Notes under the pieces: generated by a model | Database searches by the model: none | Told to the model about the DNA's origin: nothing | Seen by the model: the letters and a program-made list of their open reading frames with translations, nothing else | Shown here: positions 25,913-36,660 of the stretch, one piece after another | How the letters are laid out: every line of letters begins with the position of its first letter | Position numbering within the stretch: the stretch's first letter is position 1 | Made by a program: the position numbers and the translations under genes | DNA from: Clostridiales bacterium | GTDB lineage: Bacteria; Bacillota; Clostridia; Oscillospirales; CAG-272 | Assembly (NCBI GenBank): GCA_022791685.1 | Contig: JAAVZO010000032.1 | Location: forward strand, 1-64,000 | DNA length: 64,000 nucleotides | Direction: 5' to 3'

Positions 25913-27370
25913 TTAGTTCGATTCTTTTATCTTCTCAACAAAATTGGCGAGTGCTTCTTCTGCCGGCGGAACATAAGTCGCACAGTATGAGACCAGATTC
26001 GGGTCGTTCGATCGGCAGAGATAGTGTCCTGCACAGCCGATGTTGTGGCTGTAGTTTGTGAAGTAACCGAAGTCGAATACTCGGTTGTTTTTGATTATAT
26101 CAAGCATCTCTGCTGATTCATCGTCACGTGAATATTTATTTTGCAGTGATACATCGTAGAATGCCGGAATCACGTCCTTGTAGCCGCCGTAGCTCATTGC
26201 TTCCATAATTATGCTTGTGCGGTCAACATCTACCGTGTCGATCGGTACAATGTATAGGTGAACTCCTGCGTCGACGCTCGAATAGTAGGTTTCCTGCTCG
26301 CTGTCAAGCTTTGGTATTGGAAGTACTCCCCAGTCGTCACGCATTTCACGCAGCTTGACTAAATCAACGAGGTTCATATCAGTGAAGAGCGCGTGTCCGT
26401 CGATAAATGAATTTAAATCGACAGTAGTGTTTGTAGCCATTTCTATATGCATTCCTTCATTGCTCATCATTTTGAAGAATCTTTCGAATATTGTGTTGGA
26501 TCGTTCGCTATTGAGTGCTATATACGGAAGATCATTGCTATCCTTTAGAGTGGAAACTCCGCCCGCACCGAAGAATAATGTAACTGGTCCGCCCCACCAG
26601 TTGGTAGCATAACCATATTGGTCGTCGTTGAGGTTATAGATCGAATCGCCATTGAGGTCGTTCACCGCGAGCATACAGAGACGTTCGAATTCGTCAAATG
26701 TCCAGTCACCGTCGTATACTTTTTGATAGGGCATATCCTCGTTCAAGTTCTCGAGTATGCGTTTGTTGAATACGACCGCGCGCGCTGAGCCGAATTCAAA
26801 GTAGCTGAAGTCACCAGCCATTGTGTAAATTCTGCCTTCGACCGACAGACTTTGACGGCTGTTCTGATCCCACCATGGCATATCAAAGTTGCAGTATGTG
26901 AGGTTATCGCTCCAGCTGAGTGTCAATCCCTCAGCTATATATGTGCCCCATGCGATATGTGCGTGAGGCGCGATCAAGTCATACGCTGCGTCGTTTGCCA
27001 TAATTGAAGCTGTTAGGCTGCCGGCGGTGTTGTCACCAGCTATAATTATCGGATTTATCTTAATGTCATACTTTTCTTCAATTTCACGGTTACGTTTGTA
27101 TTTTGCGTCGTTTATAACATCACCAGTAGCTTCATCGTACCATGCGATATCGTCGATGTAGTTGTTGAGGTCGCGGAAAGCTATGGTGAATTCGTAGCCG
27201 TCGTATTTTACATCTGGGAGGTCAGGCTTTAACTCAGTTGTTTCGGGAGAAGAGCTCGAATCATCCGACAAGTTCGGGGGGGGGTTATCAGCATTATTTG
27301 GCGTGCTGCTGCATCCGGTCAATATAGCACAAATCAGCGCTATTATGCCGAATCTGTGAAGAATTTTCAT
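25913..27370 (-). CDS. Extracellular solute-binding lipoprotein (ABC sugar-binding type)
   Basis: Lipobox ILTGCSS; WYDEATGDVINDAKYKRNREIEEKYDIKI; DMPWWDQNS; DVIPAFYDVSLQNKYSRDDESAEMLDII. Confidence 0.8.
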   Translation of the reverse strand: MKILHRFGIIALICAILTGCSSTPNNADNPPPNLSDDSSSSPETTELKPDLPDVKYDGYEFTIAFRDLNNYIDDIAWYDEATGDVINDAKYKRNREIEEKYDIKINPIIIAGDNTAGSLTASIMANDAAYDLIAPHAHIAWGTYIAEGLTLSWSDNLTYCNFDMPWWDQNSRQSLSVEGRIYTMAGDFSYFEFGSARAVVFNKRILENLNEDMPYQKVYDGDWTFDEFERLCMLAVNDLNGDSIYNLNDDQYGYATNWWGGPVTLFFGAGGVSTLKDSNDLPYIALNSERSNTIFERFFKMMSNEGMHIEMATNTTVDLNSFIDGHALFTDMNLVDLVKLREMRDDWGVLPIPKLDSEQETYYSSVDAGVHLYIVPIDTVDVDRTSIIMEAMSYGGYKDVIPAFYDVSLQNKYSRDDESAEMLDIIKNNRVFDFGYFTNYSHNIGCAGHYLCRSNDPNLVSYCATYVPPAEEALANFVEKIKESN

Positions 27371-27556
27371 CGTTTACCAGTTCCTTTCGTTGATGTTGTA
27401 TATATTATAACATAAATGAAACGATGTTACAATAGGCTGAATTTTTGAAATTATAGGCGTAAATGCGATTACGCGAAAAACAGCCTATACATTTCAAAAA
27501 ATACCCCTTGCATATGCTTTGATTATAGGGTATAATTATTTTAAGGAGGCGGGAGA

Positions 27557-28519
27557 ATGCCGAAGAAAATTGATTATAAGCGAAATTGGAATAATCCGCA
27601 AGCTAATAGCGGCGATTATTATTACTTTTGCTCTGAACGTGGGAAAATATATATGACAAGCTCGGTATATATGCCGGTGCTTTCTGAACATACGCATGAA
27701 TTCGTTGAGCTGGTGTGCATAACCGAAGGCTGTGGTATACACACAATAAACGGTCATTCAATGCGTGTACGGCGAGGCGACCTGTTTCTTATCGACTATG
27801 GTGTCAGACATAATTTTCATCCACTAAGTGAACCGTTTGCATGGATAAACTGCATATTCAAGCCGGAATTTTTAAGCCGTGTGTTTTCAACTCAGAAAAG
27901 CGCAGCGAGTTTACTGTATTATATTTTCTACCACAACACACAGTCAGACCCAGACGCAGTTTCACTAAATGTAAACCTGCGCTCAGAGGACACCGATATA
28001 TGCGCGATGTTTGAGGATATGCTGATCGAATATAATGACAAAAATCACGGTTACGAGGATATTCTCGAGCATTATCTAATGATACTGCTGACCAAGATTG
28101 CGCGGCGTATATTTTCGACGGCTGATGATTATGTCGACCGAATGAGCGATTCGGATGTAATAAATGACGTTATCAGTCGACTTGATAACTCCGAGCCGGG
28201 TAGTATCAGCGCTAAGGAGCTTGCTGACAGTTACTTTTTATCACAGTCTGCGTTTTCATCTAACTTTAAAAAGATGGTGGGAGTATCCTTTCTCGAATAT
28301 GTCACAAAACTGCGTGTCAATCGTGCGTGCGAATTATTGCTGACGACAGATTTGCAGATAAGCGAGATTCAAAGCTATGCAGGATATCAGGACGCGAAGG
28401 CATTTTATCGCGCATTTAAAAAATATGTCGGAATGACTCCAACACAGTATAGAGCGCAACATCAATATGATGAAGTAAATATTATTAGCGAGGGAAAAGA
28501 TAATGAAGACAAACACTAA
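27557..28519 (+). CDS. AraC-family transcriptional regulator with cupin sensor domain
   Basis: HTHEFVELVCITEGCGIHTINGH cupin; C-terminal AraC HTH: ISEIQSYAGYQDAKAFYRAFKKYVGMTPTQYR. Confidence 0.9.
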   Translation: MPKKIDYKRNWNNPQANSGDYYYFCSERGKIYMTSSVYMPVLSEHTHEFVELVCITEGCGIHTINGHSMRVRRGDLFLIDYGVRHNFHPLSEPFAWINCIFKPEFLSRVFSTQKSAASLLYYIFYHNTQSDPDAVSLNVNLRSEDTDICAMFEDMLIEYNDKNHGYEDILEHYLMILLTKIARRIFSTADDYVDRMSDSDVINDVISRLDNSEPGSISAKELADSYFLSQSAFSSNFKKMVGVSFLEYVTKLRVNRACELLLTTDLQISEIQSYAGYQDAKAFYRAFKKYVGMTPTQYRAQHQYDEVNIISEGKDNEDKH

Positions 28520-30461
28520 AACAATGACATATCGTGAATACTATGACAAGGTGTACGGCTGCTTTCTCGGAAAGTGCATAGGCGGTACGGCTGGCGGACC
28601 TGCTGAGGGGCGTAAGGAGCTGCTCGATTTTCCGCTGAATGAGGAACTGCTGCATCAAACGCTGCCGAACGACGACCTTGACTTGCAGATCATGTGGCTT
28701 GAGCTCATCGACGAAGTCGGCTTCGATATCACTGCGCGCGATATGGCTCGCGAATTTTATGATAAGGTCCCATATGGTCCGGGCGAGTATGCTTTCTTCA
28801 AGAAAAACTATGCGCGCGGCATATATCCGCCAATTTCAGGAAGCTTCAATAATCCATACTATAAAAATGGCATGGGATGTCCGATACGCTCGGAGATATG
28901 GGGCTGCCTTTTCCCGGGAGCACGTGATTTGATACGCAAATACGTAGAGATGGACGGCTCTCTCGACCATGAGAGGGATTCTATCGACGCAGAGTACTTC
29001 CTTGCAGTGCTTGAGGGAGAGCTGTTCTTTACGAATGATCTTCGCGGTGCGATTGAATCGGCGCTTGCTGACATATCGCCTGAGAGCAAGCTCGGACGTG
29101 TGCTGCGCGATACTATAAAGTGGTACGATGAAGGTCTTGACTGGAGGGTAACGCGAGGACTTATCCTGCGTCATTACGGACACGCCGACTGCACGAATAT
29201 GTACCAGAATCTCGGCTTTATAATGATCTCATTGCTCTACGGTAAGGGGGACTTCCGCGAGACGATTCGAGTGGGACTTGCCTGCGGATACGATACCGAC
29301 TGCATTTGTGCTACAGCTGCGTCGATTCTCGGAATTATACGCGGCGCTGATAAGCTTTTGAATGAGGACGGCATGACCGATACCGGACTTGCGGTAGAAG
29401 TTCGTACAAAGCGCAAAAATGGTTCTATCGCCGATCTTGCGTTTGATGTATGTAACGCTGGAATATCTGCTGGGAAGGCATTTGAAAGTACAGTAAATAT
29501 TATAGACTATCCGGAAAACTACATTCCGATATCGACCAGTTGCCGCATTCCGGCAATAACTGTTGAAGCAGTATACGACGGTGCGCCTATTCTAAAGACT
29601 GACAAGCGTACTTCACTTGGATTGGCATTCAAGAATAACACCGACGCATCCGTTGAGGTAAAAATTGATATCACTTCTCCGAATGAGATTGAGTTTACTC
29701 CTTCTGAGCTGTCCATAAAATTAAACGCAGGTGAGCGGTTTATTCAGCCTTGCGAGGCTTCATTAAAGCCAGAAGCGAAGACTCTCTGTCAGCAGAATAT
29801 ATTTAATGTAAAAATGAGTGGGAGCTTTGGCACGCTTACCGACAGCTTCGGACTTGTCGGCTGTGATGTGTGGTACCGCTTTGGACCCTTCCTTGAAAAT
29901 ATCAAAGATCTTACATATTTACCGCCTCACGAAGGGTATGGTGCGCATTTCAAGCTTCTGGCGGACGAGAACGGCTATGACGTTACGCGCGAATACCATC
30001 TTGGCGGAATTGCGGATATAAATCATGAGTTTGTCTCTGAGGCTGAGCCATTCGTTGATATTGCAAATGATGGTCGTGCTGAGTGTATACCTGAGCGTGT
30101 AGAGCTTGGCGAAGACCTGTTCGATACAGCAGATATACAGGAGTATGATGGGGCTCACATTGACTACCTTTTGCGCAAGCTCATATCGCCGGATGAGCGT
30201 GACGTTGAAATAGCCGTCGGTCATACTGCTCCTTTCAAGCTTTGGGTAAATGGCAAACTTATCGGAATGAGCGATAAGACTAAATGGTGGACGTGCGAGA
30301 ATATGCACTTCTCAGTTAAATTTAAGCGCGGAGAGAATACGATAATACTCAAATGTGCTCAGCAGTCGAATCATGCAGAATATTCGGTAATTTATCGAAT
30401 AAATGCGAATCGTTGGAATCAGTATGCTGATTTTACATCGGTACTGCTTGACCGTGAGTAA
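28503..30461 (+). CDS. ADP-ribosylglycohydrolase family protein
   Basis: YDKVYGCFLGKCIGGTAGGPAEG; NDDLDLQIMWLE; CGYDTDCICATAASILGIIRG. Confidence 0.85.
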   Translation: MKTNTKTMTYREYYDKVYGCFLGKCIGGTAGGPAEGRKELLDFPLNEELLHQTLPNDDLDLQIMWLELIDEVGFDITARDMAREFYDKVPYGPGEYAFFKKNYARGIYPPISGSFNNPYYKNGMGCPIRSEIWGCLFPGARDLIRKYVEMDGSLDHERDSIDAEYFLAVLEGELFFTNDLRGAIESALADISPESKLGRVLRDTIKWYDEGLDWRVTRGLILRHYGHADCTNMYQNLGFIMISLLYGKGDFRETIRVGLACGYDTDCICATAASILGIIRGADKLLNEDGMTDTGLAVEVRTKRKNGSIADLAFDVCNAGISAGKAFESTVNIIDYPENYIPISTSCRIPAITVEAVYDGAPILKTDKRTSLGLAFKNNTDASVEVKIDITSPNEIEFTPSELSIKLNAGERFIQPCEASLKPEAKTLCQQNIFNVKMSGSFGTLTDSFGLVGCDVWYRFGPFLENIKDLTYLPPHEGYGAHFKLLADENGYDVTREYHLGGIADINHEFVSEAEPFVDIANDGRAECIPERVELGEDLFDTADIQEYDGAHIDYLLRKLISPDERDVEIAVGHTAPFKLWVNGKLIGMSDKTKWWTCENMHFSVKFKRGENTIILKCAQQSNHAEYSVIYRINANRWNQYADFTSVLLDRE

Positions 30462-30464
30462 ATA

Positions 30465-30503
30465 CAAAAACTGCATTTTGGATTTTCCGAAATGCAGTTT
30501 TTG
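30465..30503. terminator. Bidirectional terminator hairpin
   Basis: CAAAAACTGCATTT...AAATGCAGTTTTTG. Confidence 0.75.
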
Positions 30504-30517
30504 TTTATTTTACAGCT

Positions 30518-32140
30518 TTACTCAATTGAAATTTTTCCACAATGTACCGGCTTGCCGAGCACAGCGTTGTCTGGAAGCTTATTATTATTTAATGTGAGCT
30601 CGTTAATATCGCATAGATCTATAATTGGCGCTTTGCAGCTTGAAAAATCGTTGCCGATAATTCGCACATTGCCGTGGAAGTACTTGCCATCCTCGCGAGA
30701 CTGACGCGGAGTTACAGCTATTACCGACCCGCCCCAGCAATTTGATGAGATATATTTGCAGTCATCGAATATGTTATTTTCTATTGTCAGATCCTGCACA
30801 CATCCAGATTCATACCAATATGTACTATCACTTTCGAGTTTGATCGCTGTTCCAGGGGTGTGGAAGTAGTTGTTTCGTATTATAACATTTTTGCGCGATG
30901 CCATTAAAATTCCGCGTGCTCGGTTGTCAACAAAGCGGTTGTTTTCGACAACTACATCCGGATATAGCGTAATACAGTCGACAAGGTCGCCGATATTGAT
31001 ATTGTCGGTGCTTTTGTCAAGCGTAAGCACTGTTGTTTCGGTGTTTAATTCTTTCGCCGATATGATCTTTGCACCAAAATATGGGATAAGGCTGCTTTGA
31101 TTTATAACGTTGATCTCGCAGCCGTCACGAAGCAGAGAAATGCCGCGGCATTGGTAGTGTACGTATTTTACTGTAAGCGTATTTTCGGTTTTAGCGATGA
31201 TCTTGGTATACACACCATGAACGTTTATCGCGTCGTCGAATTGATTGACAAACTCGCAGTCACGTATGATAACACTTCCGCTGCACCCTACAAAGTGTGT
31301 CGCGTCTGCATTTATCGCAAAGCAGCGCGGTGCGTGCAGATCGTCACCAGGATATGCCGCCGTCTTGCAGTTGGATATCGTGACGTTCTCACATAGCTGA
31401 GCATGGAATCCTACGCCATAGCAGCTGTATAGCGTAGCTCCATCTACTGCTGTATTTTTAGAATCGAGCAGCAGAATTCCATTATTGTATCGCTCAGCTG
31501 CGATAAGAGCAACGTAATTTCCAAGCTTAGGTTTACGGCGTGGTGAATGTATGCGGATTATTTTATCTGTTCTTGCTGTCGTTCGATAGTCATTAAAGCA
31601 GCCGCCGAAGCACTGTTCACCGGTATCGTGAGCAAATTCATATCTACCGTTTGTTTCGGTCATTTCGACTGCGGAGTATACGAGGTTATACTGGCGGCAT
31701 TCATTTATTGTATATAGAAGTCCAAATTCATAGTAAAATCCCTGTTCAGTGCAGGCTTCAAGATCGACGTAATCTTCGCCGACTTCGACTACGCGAGTCT
31801 GCATATGATTAGTGTTCAGAAATAGGACCTTGAAATTTCTGAGCGTGACATTTTCACAACTATGTACGATAAATGGATTCATTGCACCGTGGAAGATAAG
31901 CAGGCTTCCACCACCGTCCACCTCAAAATCCTGCATATTTTTGATCAGGAATGCGCAGCGCTTAAATCCATTGTGTCCGTGATTTGAAACGCAGCAGATG
32001 TCTTCATCCGCGGTTTCGGAATTGAAGTGATATACACCGTATTCAAGTGTTAGCTTGGATATTTTATTTTCACGGCAGTATCTCAGTGCCTCTGATACCG
32101 ATATTGAATTATCACTTGTCGGATGAATTATATGTTCCAT
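30518..32140 (-). CDS. Right-handed parallel beta-helix protein, GH110-like
   Basis: FEVDGGGSLLIFHGAMNPFIVHSCENVTLRNFKVLF; GDDLHAPRCFAINADATHFVGCSGSVIIRDCEFVNQFDDAINVHG. Confidence 0.65.
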   Translation of the reverse strand: MEHIIHPTSDNSISVSEALRYCRENKISKLTLEYGVYHFNSETADEDICCVSNHGHNGFKRCAFLIKNMQDFEVDGGGSLLIFHGAMNPFIVHSCENVTLRNFKVLFLNTNHMQTRVVEVGEDYVDLEACTEQGFYYEFGLLYTINECRQYNLVYSAVEMTETNGRYEFAHDTGEQCFGGCFNDYRTTARTDKIIRIHSPRRKPKLGNYVALIAAERYNNGILLLDSKNTAVDGATLYSCYGVGFHAQLCENVTISNCKTAAYPGDDLHAPRCFAINADATHFVGCSGSVIIRDCEFVNQFDDAINVHGVYTKIIAKTENTLTVKYVHYQCRGISLLRDGCEINVINQSSLIPYFGAKIISAKELNTETTVLTLDKSTDNINIGDLVDCITLYPDVVVENNRFVDNRARGILMASRKNVIIRNNYFHTPGTAIKLESDSTYWYESGCVQDLTIENNIFDDCKYISSNCWGGSVIAVTPRQSREDGKYFHGNVRIIGNDFSSCKAPIIDLCDINELTLNNNKLPDNAVLGKPVHCGKISIE

Positions 32141-32396
32141 ATTTATTGATTTGCTCAGTTACAGTGCTGAGCTTCCTTTCGCATTATGTTACAGTAAACA
32201 TTATAATTATACTACAGTACAGATACGGATGTCAATATTTAAAAGTAGCTTCTATTTGTATTTTTGTATTATTATAGTTAATAAGGTGTTGATTTAACAT
32301 CGCCAATCTCAAATATCCGTGATTGATGATACTTTTCCCACTATGCGGCTCTTGTTTTATTTACCTTGAAGGTATATAATATGTACAAGGCAATAA

Positions 32397-32488
32397 TAGA
32401 CGTGTTCGATAACCTTTCAATTAAATTTTTAAAATCCTGATTTCATCAGCATTTTAAAAATCTTAGGTTAAGTTATCGAACAAGTCTA
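32397..32488. repeat. Long imperfect inverted repeat (IR family copy A)
   Basis: Left arm TAGACGTGTTCGATAACCTTTCAATTAAATTTTTAAAATCCTGA pairs with right arm TCAGCATTTTAAAAATCTTAGGTTAAGTTATCGAACAAGTCTA. Confidence 0.85.
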
Positions 32489-32523
32489 ATAGCTGAAAAA
32501 CATAATGAAAGGATCGAAATAAA

Positions 32524-34008
32524 ATGAAATCGCGCAAATTATATATGTCAACAGCCTTGCTGCTGTGCCTTGGAATTCTGACATCGTGCTCCGGAAAGTC
32601 TCCGGACGATACAAAGGATACATCCCCAAAAAATACAGAGGATGATACGACCGTTGAAGACGTACCTGAATACGTATACCCAGAGGTAAACCTTAACGGA
32701 GAATCGTTTAATATTCTTTCGAGCGGAAGCATATGGGATATGAATGTGACGCTTGACGTTGAGGAGATGTCAGGCGAAACACTTAGCGATACGATGTATC
32801 AGCGTAATCGCAGAGCTGAGGAGCGTTTCAAGTGTAAGATAGAAGTCGAGGAGGTGCCGGCTCTTGGAACTATGGATGACCTTGTTAAAAGAGCTTACAC
32901 TTCAATAATGTCGGGCGAGGATGAATATGACCTAATATATCTTCCGGTAAACAAACAGCCGTCAATGATCACCGAAGGTTGCTTTGCCGACCTTTACAGC
33001 ATCCCTGAACTGTCACTTGACAAGCCATGGTGGGATCAGACTATCAATGACTCATGCACGCTTGGCGGAAAATTGTACTTTGCTGCCGGTTCGTTGAATC
33101 TGATGGCGTTTGACGGCTCTTGGTGTGTATTCTTCAATGAGAATATGCTTGAGGATTACAGCCTTGAAACACCGTATGACCTTGTAAGAGAGGGCAAATG
33201 GACTATTGACAAGCTGAACGAATACTGCACAAAGATCGCAACTCTTGGCAGTCAGGATTCGTTTGCATGGAAAAAATCAGGCGATTCAATATATGGAATA
33301 TCTACACATCCGAACGCACCTGATAAGTTTATTTTCAGTGCAGGAAGAAAGTATGTAGATATCGGAAATAATAATTATCCTGTATTCAGCGCCGACAATG
33401 AGCCATTCTATAACGTTGCTTCTAAGCTTGCAGGATTTTTCTCGACCGAGGGTGCATACTTTAATGCGCATTATGATGATATGAGCGCTGATAACGGCGG
33501 ATATCTGTACACATTTGTAAATCGCCGTGCAGTATTTATGACTGCTGAATTGAAAACCTCACAGCTGCTTCGCGATATGGATGATACCTTTGGAATCGTG
33601 CCTTTCCCAAAATATGATGAGGAACAGGATTCGTATCGCACTGCTATTGTCGAAAATCTGCTTGTAATGACTATACCAGTAACGAATCAGGACCGCGCAA
33701 CTACCGCAGCTATAGTAGATGCTCTCACATATGACAGCTATAAGAACGTACTTCCGATATACTATAACGTCACTGTATCGCAGAAGGGTCTCAGAAATGA
33801 CGACAGTATAGAAATGCTTGAAATAATCCGTCAGACTCGCGGAGTTGATATGGCTTACTTCTTTGGCTGGAATACTGATCTTGCTTCCGCAGTTCGCTCA
33901 AAGCTTTTAGAGGGAGATGACACTATCGCTTCTGATATAGCTTCGCAGAAATCGGCTATCAACACAAGTATCGATAATATGGTGAACCAGCTTGAAAAAT
34001 TGGACTAA
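32524..34008 (+). CDS. Extracellular solute-binding lipoprotein
   Basis: Lipobox GILTSCSGK; MYQRNRRAEERFKCKIE; DLIYLPVNKQPSMITEGCFADLYSIPELSLDKPWWDQ. Confidence 0.85.
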   Translation: MKSRKLYMSTALLLCLGILTSCSGKSPDDTKDTSPKNTEDDTTVEDVPEYVYPEVNLNGESFNILSSGSIWDMNVTLDVEEMSGETLSDTMYQRNRRAEERFKCKIEVEEVPALGTMDDLVKRAYTSIMSGEDEYDLIYLPVNKQPSMITEGCFADLYSIPELSLDKPWWDQTINDSCTLGGKLYFAAGSLNLMAFDGSWCVFFNENMLEDYSLETPYDLVREGKWTIDKLNEYCTKIATLGSQDSFAWKKSGDSIYGISTHPNAPDKFIFSAGRKYVDIGNNNYPVFSADNEPFYNVASKLAGFFSTEGAYFNAHYDDMSADNGGYLYTFVNRRAVFMTAELKTSQLLRDMDDTFGIVPFPKYDEEQDSYRTAIVENLLVMTIPVTNQDRATTAAIVDALTYDSYKNVLPIYYNVTVSQKGLRNDDSIEMLEIIRQTRGVDMAYFFGWNTDLASAVRSKLLEGDDTIASDIASQKSAINTSIDNMVNQLEKLD

Positions 34009-35200
34009 AAAGTGTGCAATCAGAATAATTGCAGCTGTGATCGCGTTTGCGGTTGCAGCTGCAATTTACGGGTGCGCAAAAGAAAATGATGATAAAGGAA
34101 CTAATGACGTGAAAGAAATACAGCTGAATGGGCTTTGTGTACCGCTTACTGGAGCGTATGGACGCAAGCTCGACATGAATAAAATTTTTGATATAATCGA
34201 GGCAATGAATGTAAAGGCGCTTCGTAACTGGATGCACGCGACAGTTCTGCTTGACGACCCAACTACTGTCAATGAAAAAAACGCAAAATTGCAGCACGAG
34301 TGGATCGCTGAGTTGAAGAGCCGAGGAATAGAGCAGATACTCGGAATGAGCCATTATGCCTTTCTTCCGAACGGAAGCAGTCAGGAGGACGCTTCAGCAG
34401 TTCCATATCCGGATAAGACTGAGGGCTCTATGTATATGCAGTTTCTTGCTGATTATGAGACTACATGGTATACTCTTGCGTCAGAATTTCCGGAGGTAGA
34501 CCTTTGGGAGGTAGGAAACGAGACAAATCATGACCCGTTTCTTCACCCGATAGGATATACATCAAGACAGGTAAAATTCACTCAGCGTGAAAAAGCGGAG
34601 ATCACCGCCGATATGGTATATGCAGCGGCAGCAGGAGTTCGCAGAGCTAATCCGGACGCTGAGATAATTTTCCCGGGTATGGCGCCGGTTGATGGTATCG
34701 CGTCGATGGCGGATTTCCTCGAACTCGTGTACAAAGCTATTGAGAGCGGAAACTGCGGCAATGGCTGTACCGACCCTGACGAATACTTCACAGCGGTTGC
34801 ATGGCATCCGTATATGAAGGATGATGAGTTTACTATAGATAAGTGGGTCGATGAGAATAATCAAATTTATGATGTCATGGTCAAGCATGGTGACGCAGAT
34901 AAAGGGGTATATTTTACTGAGTTCGGATTCTCTGACGGTGGAAGCAGTGAGGCTGACGCTAAGGAGGGCGAGTGGTTCAAAGAGATGTACGAAGCTGTCA
35001 CAACGCGTATGGATTATGTGACATCAATATATCCGTTCAGACTGCTTGAGGACAAGGGTGCTGCTAAATGGGGCGGAACTGTTGAGATATATTATGGAAT
35101 GTTTGAGGTATCGGACGATAAACAGACATTAACGCCTAAGGCAAAGGCGAGAGCTATATGTGAGGTGTACGGCGGAAATTGCGAGCTGCTTGATAAATAA
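33992..35200 (+). CDS. Clan GH-A-like glycoside hydrolase lipoprotein
   Basis: TTG start overlapping the upstream gene; WEVGNETNHDPFLHP, VAWHPYMKDDEF, VYFTEFGFSDGG catalytic-like motifs. Confidence 0.65.
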   Translation: MKNWTKKCAIRIIAAVIAFAVAAAIYGCAKENDDKGTNDVKEIQLNGLCVPLTGAYGRKLDMNKIFDIIEAMNVKALRNWMHATVLLDDPTTVNEKNAKLQHEWIAELKSRGIEQILGMSHYAFLPNGSSQEDASAVPYPDKTEGSMYMQFLADYETTWYTLASEFPEVDLWEVGNETNHDPFLHPIGYTSRQVKFTQREKAEITADMVYAAAAGVRRANPDAEIIFPGMAPVDGIASMADFLELVYKAIESGNCGNGCTDPDEYFTAVAWHPYMKDDEFTIDKWVDENNQIYDVMVKHGDADKGVYFTEFGFSDGGSSEADAKEGEWFKEMYEAVTTRMDYVTSIYPFRLLEDKGAAKWGGTVEIYYGMFEVSDDKQTLTPKAKARAICEVYGGNCELLDK

Positions 35201-35469
35201 GTCGGTAAAATATATGAAGCTTTGATTACGGAAGCCCTACTTTGAATGGGTGTAAGTTCATAATTATCTATAGCTTGTAAATTTTTTATATTATTCCGAA
35301 AAAATCATTCCAAACCACTTGATTTTTACAGGAAAATATATTAAAATATACATAGAGGATTTCAATGATTATTTCAGATTTTGAAAGGTCGTCGAAAGTC
35401 TAATACAAGGTTAGAAACCAACTTTATTATCATATGCTATTTTAAACTTTAGAAGGAAGAGATATAACT

Positions 35470-36534
35470 ATGGCAAAATTCAGAAAAATCGGCGTACTCA
35501 CATCCGGCGGAGACGCACCAGGTATGAATGCGGCAGTTCGTGCCGTAACACTCTCAGCGCTTGCACGCGGAGTTGAGGTTGTCGGAATCTATAAAGGATA
35601 TACCGGACTCATCAGCGGCGAACTGAAAGAGCTCACCGCAAGAGACGTAGCAAATATCGGCGGTATAAGCGGAACTATTCTTTATTCAGACCGCTGTCTC
35701 GAATTCAAGACCGAGGAAGGTATGGCTAAAGCAGTTAAGAGCTGCCATGATAACCAGATCGACGGTATCGTAGCTATTGGCGGAGATGGAACGTTCCGCG
35801 GTGCGACCGACCTTTCCTCTCATGGAATCCCTACTATCGGAATTCCCGGTACTATCGACAACGATATCACATCGACTGACTATTCGATCGGCTTTGATAC
35901 CGCTATGAACACTGTAGTTCGTGCTGCTGACGCGCTTCGTGACACTTGCGAATCTCACGCACGCTGCGAAGTTATTGAGGTTATGGGACGCGACGCTGGA
36001 TATATCGCACTTGAATGCGGTATGGCAGTTGGTGCAGTTGGTATCGCGGTCAAGGAGCTTCCGTTTGACACCGAAGCTTGCATTGCAAAGATCCTTGACC
36101 AGCGCGCAAAGGGGCAGAGAAGCTTTATCGTGATGGTATCCGAAGGTATGGGCGGCGAGTTCGGCGAAGAGCTCACTAAGAAGATAAATGAGGCTGGAAT
36201 CGACACTCGTTTCATCCGTCTTGCACATATGGTTCGCGGCGGTGCGCCTACTCTGCGTGACAGATACACTGCGACTCGTATGGGTGACTATGCAGTTGAC
36301 CTTATTCTTCAGGGTAAGTCTGACCTCGTAGTATGTGAGCAGGATAACAAGCTTGTTGAGGTAGATATTCAGTACGCTTTGATTCTTGACCGTATGTACA
36401 AGAATAAACTCAAGGATGGAGATCTCGATAAGTTTACAGCTGAGCAGGTCGAGTCCATGAAGGCGTTCTGTGCTGCAAAGCATGAAAAATTTGCTGATAT
36501 TATGGAAGCAGCAAATACAATTTCGAAAAACTAA
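35470..36534 (+). CDS. pfkA: 6-phosphofructokinase
   Basis: IGVLTSGGDAPGMNAAVRAV; IAIGGDGTFRGA; GIPGTIDNDI; GFDTAMNTVV. Confidence 0.95.
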   Translation: MAKFRKIGVLTSGGDAPGMNAAVRAVTLSALARGVEVVGIYKGYTGLISGELKELTARDVANIGGISGTILYSDRCLEFKTEEGMAKAVKSCHDNQIDGIVAIGGDGTFRGATDLSSHGIPTIGIPGTIDNDITSTDYSIGFDTAMNTVVRAADALRDTCESHARCEVIEVMGRDAGYIALECGMAVGAVGIAVKELPFDTEACIAKILDQRAKGQRSFIVMVSEGMGGEFGEELTKKINEAGIDTRFIRLAHMVRGGAPTLRDRYTATRMGDYAVDLILQGKSDLVVCEQDNKLVEVDIQYALILDRMYKNKLKDGDLDKFTAEQVESMKAFCAAKHEKFADIMEAANTISKN

Positions 36535-36548
36535 ATATTGTTATTTGA

Positions 36549-36581
36549 TTCAAGTCGACAGTACTGTCGACTTGAATTTTC
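36549..36581 (+). terminator. Terminator with perfect 28-bp palindrome
   Basis: TTCAAGTCGACAGTACTGTCGACTTGAA followed by TTTTC. Confidence 0.85.
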
Positions 36582-36660
36582 TATATGGCGATATTATTAA
36601 CTTATATGCGCTTATTATGTATTTACTTTACGCATAAATGCGTTTATAATTAACTATAGT

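Noticed and set aside
35686-36483. 265-aa antisense ORF to pfkA
   Set aside because: Shadow ORF; pfkA is unambiguous.
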